NCBI RefSeq assembly: GCF_017916425.1 | Contig: NZ_JAFMSX010000002.1 | Span: 242,413 to 306,412, forward strand | Length of the DNA: 64,000 nucleotides | From: Nocardioides sp. SYSU D00065 | GTDB lineage: Bacteria; Actinomycetota; Actinomycetes; Propionibacteriales; Nocardioidaceae | Direction of reading: 5' to 3' | Part shown: piece by piece, positions 28,024-37,997 of the stretch | Position numbering within the stretch: position 1 is the stretch's first letter | Layout of the letters: the number at the start of each line of letters is the position of its first letter | Notes under the pieces: generated by a model | The model's database searches: none | Seen by the model: only the letters and a program-made list of their open reading frames with translations | What the model was told of the DNA's origin: nothing | Position numbers and translations under genes: made by a program

Positions 28024-29244
28024 TCAGGGGGCCGGGAGGATGCGGCCGGTGACGTCGCCGAGCCTGATGCGGCCGCCACCGGTGCCCGGCGCGGTGTAGC
28101 GCAGCGTGACCTCGTCGCCGTCCTCGAGGAACGTGCGCTCGCGCCCGGCCGCGGTGAACGGCTCCTTGCCGCCCCAGCTGAGCTCGAGCAGCGAGCCGCG
28201 CTGGTGGCGCTCGGGTCCCGACACGGTGCCCGACCCCCACAGGTCGCCGGTGCGGAGGCCGGCCCCGTTGACCGTGGTGTGCGCGAGCATCTGGGCGGGC
28301 GACCAGTACATGGTGCGGTAGGGCGGGCGCGCGACGACCTCGCCGTCGAGGACCACCTCGACCTCGATGTCGAGGCCGGCCGGTCCGTCGACGCGCAGGT
28401 AGTCGAGCACCTCGGGATCGTCCTGGCCCGGCAGCTCGGTCCACGCCGCGTCGAGCGCTGCCAGAGGGGTGACCCAGGCGCTGATCGTGGTCGCGAACGA
28501 CTTGCCCAGGAACGGCCCGAGCGGGACGTACTCCCACGCCTGGATGTCGCGAGCCGACCAGTCGTTGAGGCCCACCACGCCGAAGGTGTGCCGGGCGAGG
28601 TCGGCGGTGGCGACGCGCCGGCCCATGGGTGACCCGACGCCGACGACGAAGCCCAGCTCCGCCTCGATGTCGAGGCGCTGGGACGGGCCGTAGGTGGGCC
28701 GGTCGTCGGTGGGTGCCTTGCGCTGGCCGCAGGGTCGTACGACGTCGGTGCCCGAGACGACGACGGTGCCCGAGCGGCCGTGGTAGCCGACCGGCAGGTG
28801 CTTCCAGTTGGGCAGCAGCGGCTCCTGGTCGGGGCGGAAGATGCGCCCGACGTTGGAGGCGTGGTGCTCGGAGGCGTAGAAGTCGACGTAGTCGCCGACC
28901 TCGACCGGCAGGTGCAGCTCGACGTCGGCCACCGGGTGCAGGTGAGGTGCCGTGCGCTCGCGGTGCGCCTCGTCGCCGAGCACCTCGGTGATCCACCGGC
29001 GGGCGGTGCGCCAGTGCTCGGGACCCATCGCCATGAACGTGTTGAGGCTCGGCGCGCGCCACGCCTCGGCCAGCGCGGACGCCGGGTCGCCGAGCTCGGC
29101 GACCGGGGCGAGGTCGAGCACGTGGTCCCCGATCCGGACGCCGACGCGCGCCGGCTCGCCGGCGCGGGAGAAGACGCCGTAGGGGAGGTGGTCGAGGCCG
29201 AAGCCGGAGCCGGCCGAGCCGTCGACCCAGGACGCTGCTGTCAT
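28024..29244 (-). CDS. fahA: Fumarylacetoacetase, 406 aa
   Basis: Last enzyme of the homogentisate pathway; hydrolyses fumarylacetoacetate to fumarate and acetoacetate. The N-terminal SH3-like domain is followed by the catalytic core, with DYVDFYASEHHASNVGRIFR holding the metal-site Asp and His, LPVGYHGRSGTVVVSG the substrate loop, and LDIEAELGFVVG the Glu metal ligands. Length is normal for FAH. Its ATG overlaps the stop of the upstream gene by four bases (ATGA), so the two are co-translated. The divergent hmgA supplies the ring-cleavage step. Confidence 0.95.
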   Translation of the reverse strand: MTAASWVDGSAGSGFGLDHLPYGVFSRAGEPARVGVRIGDHVLDLAPVAELGDPASALAEAWRAPSLNTFMAMGPEHWRTARRWITEVLGDEAHRERTAPHLHPVADVELHLPVEVGDYVDFYASEHHASNVGRIFRPDQEPLLPNWKHLPVGYHGRSGTVVVSGTDVVRPCGQRKAPTDDRPTYGPSQRLDIEAELGFVVGVGSPMGRRVATADLARHTFGVVGLNDWSARDIQAWEYVPLGPFLGKSFATTISAWVTPLAALDAAWTELPGQDDPEVLDYLRVDGPAGLDIEVEVVLDGEVVARPPYRTMYWSPAQMLAHTTVNGAGLRTGDLWGSGTVSGPERHQRGSLLELSWGGKEPFTAAGRERTFLEDGDEVTLRYTAPGTGGGRIRLGDVTGRILPAP

Positions 29245-30083
29245 GACTGCTCCCGAGGGTGGAGGAGGCCGAGGGCGACCAGGTCGTCGCGCGGCTCGGT
29301 CACCGAGCACGACCCGAACGAGATGAACCACCGGCGGGACGAGGAGAGGTCCGCGGCTGCCAACGCGGCACCGTCGCGCTGCTCGAGGGCGTCGGTCGCG
29401 TCGGCGACGGAGGCGCCGTCCCACAGCGCCTGGGTGGCGGCCATCACGTTGAGGAAGCCGTGCGCGCCTCCGCCCTCGGGGTCGTGGCGAACCGCCCGGT
29501 GCAGGCCGGCCGTGGCCTTGAAGGGGGTCTCGCGGTCGAGGGCCGCGTCGATCCAGGTCGCGACCGTGGCGGCGTCGGGGACGAGGTCGTGGTCGACGTT
29601 GCCGAGGCGCAGCTTGAGCCGGTGGCCGCACGCGGCGACCTCGTCGGCGGCGGCCAGCCAGGTGGCGGTGGCCGGTCCCGGGACCTCGACGTACACGGGG
29701 GCGGTGACCTCGGCCGCCCGCACGGCGGCGTCGATGCGGCGGACGTTGCCCGCCGGGTCGCCGGCGTCACGCACCGCCACCTCGAGGCCGGCCAGGCGCA
29801 GACCTCGACGCGCGACGAGCGACGCCACGCCCTCGACGGCCCCGGCGCCGGTGGTCAGCACGACCGAGACCGGCACGTGCGCAGGCACGGAGCCGAGCTC
29901 GGTGTCGGGGACCACGAAGGAGCCCACCAGGTCGGCGTACCACTCCCGGCCGCGCTCGTCCCAGGCCCGCAGGGCATCGGGCAGGTCGGCGTCACCGGGC
30001 GGGAAGACGGCGGCGTCGTCGACGAGCGCACGCCACTGGATGGGCCACTCGGCAGGATCGGCAGGTGCAGGGAGGCGTACCAC
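29241..30083 (-). CDS. Unrecognised protein coupled to fumarylacetoacetase, 280 aa
   Basis: No family name recognised. It is cytosolic, without signal or membrane segment. The pattern of alternating strands and helices with VYVEVPG, KLRLGNVDH and FKATAGLHRAVRHD suggests a TIM-barrel-like alpha/beta fold; the Lys-Ala-Thr-Ala-Gly-Leu-His segment is a plausible active-site loop. The C-terminal RRWFISFGSCSVTEPRDDL looks like a second conserved patch. It sits between hmgA (divergent) and fahA (coupled by ATGA), the place where a maleylacetoacetate isomerase would be expected, yet no glutathione-S-transferase fold is apparent. A role in that isomerisation or a side reaction is inferred from position only. 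Confidence 0.7.
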   Translation of the reverse strand: MVRLPAPADPAEWPIQWRALVDDAAVFPPGDADLPDALRAWDERGREWYADLVGSFVVPDTELGSVPAHVPVSVVLTTGAGAVEGVASLVARRGLRLAGLEVAVRDAGDPAGNVRRIDAAVRAAEVTAPVYVEVPGPATATWLAAADEVAACGHRLKLRLGNVDHDLVPDAATVATWIDAALDRETPFKATAGLHRAVRHDPEGGGAHGFLNVMAATQALWDGASVADATDALEQRDGAALAAADLSSSRRWFISFGSCSVTEPRDDLVALGLLHPREQS

Positions 30084-30107
30084 GGGGCTACTCTAGCCAC
30101 CAGATAG

Positions 30108-30133
30108 CGGACGCGAGTGTCCGATGATCGGAC
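30108..30133. promoter_or_regulatory. Operator-like dyads in the hmgA / fah-operon divergent gap
   Basis: GTCCGAT-G-ATCGGAC at 30119-30133 is a perfect 7-bp inverted repeat with a one-base centre, 15 bp before the hmgA start. An overlapping partner arm CGGAC at 30108-30112 adds a second GTCCG/CGGAC pair. The 65-bp gap serves both directions, so one repressor here could control the whole pathway. Confidence 0.55.
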
Positions 30134-30148
30134 GACGGGAGCGCACGG

Positions 30149-31369
30149 ATGGCCCACTACCGAGCACTCGGCCGGCTGCCCCGGCAGCGCCACACGCAGC
30201 TGCGCGACGACGACGGCCACCTGTTCCGCGAGGAGCTGATGGGCGAGGAGGGGTTCTCCTCGGACTCCTCCCTGCTCTACCACCGCGGCGTGCCCAGCGC
30301 GATCACGGACAGCCGGGTCTGGGAGCTGCCCGACCAGTCGCGCACCCCCAACCATCCGCTCAAGCCCCGCCACCTCAAGCTGCACGACCTCGCGACCGGC
30401 ACGTGCCCGGTCGAGGGCCGGCGCCTGGTGCTGGGCAACAACGACGTGCGCATCGGCTACGTCGTCACCGGCACCGACCCCTCGCCGCTGTACCGCAACG
30501 CGATCGGCGACGAGTGCGTCTTCGTCGAGGACGGCACCGGCACCGTCGAGACCGTCTTCGGCGCCATCGGCTACCGCCCAGGCGACTACGTCGTCGTCCC
30601 GCGCGCCACGGACCACCGTTGGGTGCCGGCCGAGCCGTCCCGGCTGTACGCGATCGAGGCCAACAGCCACATCCATCCGCCCAAGCGCTACCTCTCCCGC
30701 TTCGGGCAGTTCCTCGAGCACGCCCCCTACTGCGAGCGCGACCTGCACGGGCCCACCGAGACCCTCCAGGTGGAGGGGACCGACGTGGAGGTGCTGGTCA
30801 AGCACCGCACCAGCGCCGGCGTCGTCGGCACCCGGCTGACGTACGCGACCCACCCCTTCGACGTGGTGGGCTGGGACGGCTGCCTGTATCCCTACACGTT
30901 CAACATCGAGGACTACATGCCGATCACCGGCAAGGTGCACCAGCCGCCGCCGGTGCACCAGGTCTTCGAGGGCTGGAACTTCGTCATCTGCAACTTCCTG
31001 CCCCGCAAGGTCGACTACCACGAGCTCGCCATCCCGGTGCCCTACTACCACTCCAACGTCGACTCCGACGAGGTCATGTTCTACGTCGGCGGCGACTACG
31101 AGGCCCGCAAGGGCTCGGGGATCGGCATCGGCTCGATCAGTCTGCACCCGGGCGGGCACGCCCACGGCCCGCAGCCCAGCGCGATCGAGGCGAGCCTCGG
31201 CGTGCAGTACTTCGAGGAGTCGGCCGTCATGGTCGACACGTTCGCCCCGCTCGAGCTCGGCGAGGGTGGCCTGGCGGTGGAGGACCCGGCGTACGCCTGG
31301 ACCTGGGCCGGGCGCGGTCCCCAGGCTCCCGGCGACGACGGCGGACCGGCGGTCTACAGCAACACCTGA
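30149..31369 (+). CDS. hmgA: Homogentisate 1,2-dioxygenase, 406 aa
   Basis: Cupin-fold Fe(II) dioxygenase that opens homogentisate to maleylacetoacetate in tyrosine and phenylalanine breakdown. Conserved blocks are FDVVGWDGCLYPYTFNIEDY, VPYYHSNVDSDEVMFYV with the His/Glu iron ligands, and SLHPGGHAHGPQPS with the last His ligands. It belongs to the shorter actinobacterial form of about 400 residues. It is divergent from the fahA operon and preceded by a perfect dyad 15 bp upstream. No hpd (hydroxyphenylpyruvate dioxygenase) gene lies in the window. Confidence 0.95.
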   Translation: MAHYRALGRLPRQRHTQLRDDDGHLFREELMGEEGFSSDSSLLYHRGVPSAITDSRVWELPDQSRTPNHPLKPRHLKLHDLATGTCPVEGRRLVLGNNDVRIGYVVTGTDPSPLYRNAIGDECVFVEDGTGTVETVFGAIGYRPGDYVVVPRATDHRWVPAEPSRLYAIEANSHIHPPKRYLSRFGQFLEHAPYCERDLHGPTETLQVEGTDVEVLVKHRTSAGVVGTRLTYATHPFDVVGWDGCLYPYTFNIEDYMPITGKVHQPPPVHQVFEGWNFVICNFLPRKVDYHELAIPVPYYHSNVDSDEVMFYVGGDYEARKGSGIGIGSISLHPGGHAHGPQPSAIEASLGVQYFEESAVMVDTFAPLELGEGGLAVEDPAYAWTWAGRGPQAPGDDGGPAVYSNT

Positions 31370-31414
31370 CGCCCACCGCGGTCGCCCCTTCGGGTGCTCG
31401 TTAGCGTGGCGGGC

Positions 31415-32825
31415 ATGACCAGCGCCGCGCTGCCGCCCCACGTCTTCCTGCTCTTCGGAGCCCGCGGCGACCTCGCCGCGCGCAAGCTCTTCCCCGGGCT
31501 GTACCGCCTGGCCCGCGCGGGACGCCTGCCGGAGGAGTACGCCGTCATCGGCAGTGGGCGGCACTCGCCCGGCTCGGACGAGGACTTCCGCGACGAGGTG
31601 CTGGCCGGCCTGCGCGAGAGCGTGGACGACCTCGACGAGTCGATCGCCCGCGACCTGCTCGACCGCGTCGGCTTCCAGACCTCCGACGCCGACGACGGCG
31701 CCGACCTGGCCGCGCGGGTGCGCGAGGTCGAGGAGTCCCTCGGCGGCGGCGAGGTGCGGCGGCTGCTCTACCTCTCGGTGCCGCCGACCGCGATGTCCGG
31801 GATGGTTGCGATGCTCGGGCGCGAGGGTCTGGCCGAGCGGGCACGGCTGGTGATCGAGAAGCCGTTCGGGCTCGACCTGGCGTCCTTCGAGGACCTCGAC
31901 CGCGACGTGCGCGAGGTGTTCGAGGAGGACCAGGTCTTCCGCATCGACCACTTCCTGGGCAAGGAGGCGGTGCAGAACCTGCTCGCGCTCCGGTTCGCCA
32001 ACGCGCTCTTCGAGCCCGCCTGGGATCGCCGCACCATCGCCTCGGTGCAGGTCGACGTGCCGGAGACCCTCGCCATGGAGGGCCGCGGCTCGTTCTACGA
32101 GTCGACGGGCGCCCTGCGCGACATGGTGTCCACGCACCTGTTCCAGATCCTCGGCGCGGTGGCGCTGGAGGACCCGGGGGAGTGGTCCGCCGACGCCGTG
32201 CGCCGCGCCCGCGCCGACGTGTTCCACGCGGTTCGGCCGCTCGACCCCGCGCGCGTCGTGCTCGGCCAGTACGACGGCTACCGCGACGAGGACGACGTCG
32301 CCGAGGACTCCACCGTGGAGACGTTCGTCGCGCTGGAGGCGTGGGTCGACAACGACCGGTGGCGCGGCGTCCCCTTCCACCTGCGCACCGGGAAGGCGAT
32401 GGCGCAGACCCGGCGCACCGTCACCCTGCGCCTGCGACCGCCGGAGTCGTCGGTCTTCGGTGCCGGCCTGGACCCCGACGAGATCGTCCTGGAGCTCACC
32501 GACGAGGCGACGGTCCAGGTCGACCTGCTGGGCAAGCGTCCGGGGCCGGAGATGGAGCTCGCCCCGGCGACCATGCGCCTCGACCTGGGCGAGGAGCTGC
32601 CGGGCGACGAGCCGCTCGAGGCCTACGAGCGGCTCCTCCTCGACGTCCTGCACGGCGACCACACCCTGTTCGCCCACGCCGAGGAGACGCGCCGGCTCTG
32701 GGAGGTCTGCCAGCCCGTCCTCGACGACCGTCCGACCCCGCAGGCCTACGCCCGGGAGTCCTGGGGACCGCAGGCGGCGCTCGACCTCCCCGAGGGCGGC
32801 TGGCGGCTGGGGCGGGACGCCACCG

Positions 32826-32836
<11 letters not shown>
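31415..32836 (+). CDS. zwf: Glucose-6-phosphate 1-dehydrogenase, 473 aa
   Basis: Oxidises glucose-6-phosphate to 6-phosphogluconolactone with NADP at the entry of the pentose phosphate pathway. RIDHFLGKEAVQNLLALRFAN holds the active-site His and Lys, IEKPFG the second Lys, and the N-terminal dinucleotide fold shows FLLFGARGDLAARKLFP. The usual motif is GASGDLA; Ser is Arg here, which may shift cofactor preference. At 473 residues it is slightly shorter than typical (about 490-510). The stop overlaps the start of the GH15 gene by 11 bases, so this is a two-enzyme unit rather than the standard tal-zwf-opcA-pgl cluster, suggesting a second zwf copy in the genome. Confidence 0.92.
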
Positions 32837-34675
<1,839 letters not shown>

Positions 34676-34679
<4 letters not shown>

Positions 34680-35899
34680 GCGCCCCGTCGTCTGCTCGGT
34701 CGACGGCGCGCGCCGTCGCCCTGATCCCGGTCGTGCTGGCGACGCTGTCCATGATCGGTCCGTTCAGCATCGACACGCCGTTCCCCGCCTTCGCCGAGAT
34801 GGGCGAGGCCTACGACGTGACCTCGGCCGAGCTGCAGCTGGTGGTGACGGCGTACATGCTGTCGTTCGCCGCCATGAGCCTGTTCCACGGACCGCTGTCC
34901 GACGCCGTCGGGCGGCGCCCGGTGATCCTCGGCTCACTGCTGGCGTACGCCGTCGCGTCGGTGGCGTGCGCGTTCGCCCCGACGCTGGAGTGGCTGCTCG
35001 TGGGCCGCGTGGTGCAGGGACTCGCCGCCGGCGGCTCCACCATCGTGAGCCGCACGGTCATCCGCGACCTGTTCGAGGGCGCCGAGGCGCAGCGGATGAT
35101 GAGCCAGGTCGCGGTCATCTTCGGGGTGGCGCCGGCCCTCGCGCCGATCGTGGGCGGTCTGCTCATCCAGGCGGGTCCGTGGCAGACGGTCTTCTGGTTC
35201 ATGGCCGGCCTGGCCCTGCTCCTCGTGGCGGCCACCCTCGCGCTGCTCCCCGAGAGTCACCCGCCCGAGCGCCGGGTGCCGCTGCGGGTGGGCGAGGTGG
35301 TCCGGGGCCTCACGACCGTCCTGGCCGTGCCGGCGTTCCACCGGATGGCGTGGGCCGGCACGCTCGTCTTCGGTGCCCAGTTCCTCTACATCGGCGGCGC
35401 CTCGATCTTCGTCGTCGACCTGCTGGGCGAGGGCGAGCTCGACTTCTGGAAGCTCTTCGTCCCGATGATCGGGTCCATGGTCGTCGGCTCGATGGTGAGC
35501 GGGCGCGTCGGTCGGCTGGTGACCAGCACGCGCCTGGTCTCGGTCGGCTACGCCGCCAGCGCTGCGGGCGCGGTCCTCGGCGTCGTCGTGGCGCTCACGC
35601 CCGCGGGCGAGGTGCTCCCCTGGGCGGTCGCCGGCGTGGCCCTCATCGCCTTCGGCAACGGCCTGGCCTACCCCAACATCCAGCTGCTCATGCTCGACCT
35701 GGTGCCCACCCGCCGCGGCGCGGTGGTGTCGGCCGGAGCCTTCCTCACCCTGGTGTTCAACGCGGTCAGCGCCGCCGTCCTCGCGCCGTACGCCGGGCGC
35801 TCCGTGCTCGGCTTCGCGCTCACCGCGGCCGCCTGCGTCGCGCTCGGCTGGCTGTGCTGGCGCTGGCACCGCGCGTCAACCCCGGCGCCGGCGGGCTGA
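34676..35899 (+). CDS. Bcr/CflA-type multidrug efflux MFS transporter, 407 aa
   Basis: A 12-helix drug:proton antiporter. Helix 1 ends PFSIDTPFPAF, corresponding to the conserved D-T/M-Y-LPA motif of the Bcr/CflA group, loop 2-3 is FHGPLSDAVGRRPVILGS (motif A), and helix 4-5 has GRVVQGLAAGGSTIVSRTVIRDLF. GTG at 34676 overlaps the GH15 stop (GTGA), so it shares the transcript although it has no obvious metabolic link to it. The substrate is unknown. Confidence 0.87.
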
Positions 35900-35940
35900 G
35901 CGCGGCGGGGCCGGGCGGGGCCGGCCTCCGGACGTTGCGA

Positions 35941-35958
35941 TCCCCGGCTAGCCGGGGA
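35941..35958. repeat. Perfect 18-bp palindrome next to element copy 2
   Basis: TCCCCGGCTAGCCGGGGA reads the same on both strands. Part of it (CCCGGCTAGC) also flanks palindromic element copy 1 near 19789, so the two palindromes may form one composite element. Confidence 0.7.
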
Positions 35959-35968
35959 AATCACCGGG

Positions 35969-36013
35969 ATCGTGGAGGATCCGAGTCACCAGGTGACGCG
36001 GATCCTCCACGAT
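35969..36013. repeat. Palindromic intergenic element, copy 2 (bidirectional terminator/REP-like)
   Basis: Arms of 21 bp (35969-35989 and 35993-36013) with one mismatch and loop CAG. The left arm is identical to that of copy 1 at 19744, and here too the element sits between two convergent genes, a drug exporter and an ABC exporter subunit. Confidence 0.85.
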
Positions 36014-36071
36014 GTCCGCCGGATCCGAACGGGGCGCTCGGCCGTACGGGCCGGCCACACCAGGCCGCCGG

Positions 36072-37997
36072 TCAGGACGACCAGGCGCGCCAGAGCGCGG
36101 CGTACTCCCCGTCGAGGTCGACCAGCTCGTCGTGGCTGCCGAGCTCGGCGATGCGCCCGTCGATGACCACCGCGATGCGGTCGGCGTCGTGCGCCGTGTG
36201 CAGCCGGTGCGCGATCGCCACGACCGTACGGCCCTCCAGCAGGTTGTTCATCGAGCCCTCGAGCGTGCGAGCGGTACGGGGGTCGATGAGGGAGGTGGCC
36301 TCGTCGAGCACCAGCGTGTGCGGGTCGGCGATGATCAGCCGCGCCAGCGCGACCTGCTGGGCCTGCGCCGGGGTCAGCGCGTAGCGCCCCGACCCGATCA
36401 TCGTGTCCAGCCCGTCGGGCAGCCGCTCGACCCAGGCGAGGGACCCGACGGCCCGCAGCGCCTCGCGTACGGCGTCGTCGGTGGAGTCCTCGCGGGCGAG
36501 CACGATGTTGTCGCGCACGGTGCCGATGAAGACGTGGTGCTCCTGGGTGACCAGCGCGACCTCGGTGCGCAGCACCTCCAGGGGCAGGTCGACCAGGTCG
36601 ACGCCGCCGACGCGGGCCGTCCCGGTGCGCGGGCGGTTGATGCCCGCCAGCAGCCGGCCCAGGGTCGACTTGCCCGAGCCGCTCGGGCCGACCACGGCCA
36701 GCCGCTCGCCCGTACGCAGCCGCAGGTCGACGCCGTGCAGCACGTCGTGGCCCTCGCGGTAGGCGAAGCGGAGGTCCTCGCCGACCAGCTCGCTGCCCTC
36801 GGGGAGCCGGTCGCCCGGCTCGCGGTCGGGCGGCACCTCGGCGATGCCGAGCAGCCGGCTCGTCGAGGCCGCGCCGACCTGCAGCCGGTCGACCTCGCCG
36901 ATCACCGCGTCGAGCGGCTCGGCCAGCGCGACGACGTAGAGCATCGCGGCGGTGATCTGGCCCAGGTCGACCCAGCCCCGGCTGTAGCCGTAGGCGCCCA
37001 CCAGCAACGTGACGACCTGCGGCACCTGGAAGGCGCCGTTGAGGGCGGCGAAGAGCACGTTGCGCAGCGTCATCCCGTAGCGCTCGGCCTGCGCCGACAC
37101 CTCGATGTCGTCGGCGCCCGCGCGCACCCGGGCGTGCGAGAGGCCGAGCGCCTCGACGGTGCGCGCGCCCTCGACGGTCTCGGTCAGGGTGGTGTTGATC
37201 CGCGAGTACGTCGCGCCCTCGGTGATGTACGCCTTGGGCGCGCGACGCAGGTAGGTGCGCACGGCCGGTGTGCAGAGTGCGAACACCACCAGCGCCGGCA
37301 CCGCGAGCACGAGCGAGTTGAGCAGCATCGCCACGACCGAGAGCACGACGGTGAGCAGCGAGATCAGCAGCCGCGGCACGCCCCACTGCACCGAGCGGGC
37401 CATGGTGCCGACGTCGCGGGTGACCCGGGTGACGAGGTCGCCGGTGCTGGCGCCCTCGACCCGGCCCACCGGCAGGCGCAGGATCGTGCCCACGACGTAC
37501 TCGCGCGCCGAGGCCAGCAGGTCCTGGCCGAAGTGCGTCGAGGTCCGCTGGGCGCCGAAGGTGAACAGCGCCTGCAGCACCACGACGCCCACGACGGTGA
37601 GGGCCAGCGCGTCGAGTCCCTGGACGGCGGTGCCCTGCGACTCGACGCGGTTGACGAGCTCGCCGAGCAGGCGCGGCACCACGAGCGCGGAGCCGGCGGC
37701 GAGCGCGTTGAGGGCGACGAGGACGACGAAGGAGCGCCGGCGACGGCGCACGAGGTCGGCGAAGAACGCGAGGACCGCGCGGTTGCCCGACACCGGCCAG
37801 CCCCGCACCGGGTTGCGCGAGGCGTCGTAGACGTCCTCGGCACGCTGGCGGCGCAACTCGTGGCGCTGCCAGAGGGCGCGGTTGCGCTCACGGAGGCCGG
37901 CGCCCACCGGCGGGCGCAGCTCCGGGGGGATCGCGGGCGGGTCGTCGGCTCGGTCGCGCCAGGTGTCGGCGGAGGTCGCGAGGAGGTCGGTGCTCAT
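36072..37997 (-). CDS. ABC exporter half-transporter, catalytic-site Walker subunit, 641 aa
   Basis: Second half of a heterodimeric ABC exporter: six membrane helices (about residues 75-370) fused to a nucleotide-binding domain (about 415-635). Walker A (GPSGSGKST), Q-loop (LVTQEHHVF), Walker B with catalytic Glu (TLVLDEATS) and H-loop (IAHRL) are all canonical. The ABC signature, normally LSGGQ, is LTPAQ (ALTPAQAQQVALAR). The partner encoded just upstream has the reverse set of losses, so only one of the two composite ATP sites can be complete. The start overlaps the partner's stop by four bases. The substrate is unknown; drugs or lipids are usual for the type. Confidence 0.9.
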   Translation of the reverse strand: MSTDLLATSADTWRDRADDPPAIPPELRPPVGAGLRERNRALWQRHELRRQRAEDVYDASRNPVRGWPVSGNRAVLAFFADLVRRRRRSFVVLVALNALAAGSALVVPRLLGELVNRVESQGTAVQGLDALALTVVGVVVLQALFTFGAQRTSTHFGQDLLASAREYVVGTILRLPVGRVEGASTGDLVTRVTRDVGTMARSVQWGVPRLLISLLTVVLSVVAMLLNSLVLAVPALVVFALCTPAVRTYLRRAPKAYITEGATYSRINTTLTETVEGARTVEALGLSHARVRAGADDIEVSAQAERYGMTLRNVLFAALNGAFQVPQVVTLLVGAYGYSRGWVDLGQITAAMLYVVALAEPLDAVIGEVDRLQVGAASTSRLLGIAEVPPDREPGDRLPEGSELVGEDLRFAYREGHDVLHGVDLRLRTGERLAVVGPSGSGKSTLGRLLAGINRPRTGTARVGGVDLVDLPLEVLRTEVALVTQEHHVFIGTVRDNIVLAREDSTDDAVREALRAVGSLAWVERLPDGLDTMIGSGRYALTPAQAQQVALARLIIADPHTLVLDEATSLIDPRTARTLEGSMNNLLEGRTVVAIAHRLHTAHDADRIAVVIDGRIAELGSHDELVDLDGEYAALWRAWSS

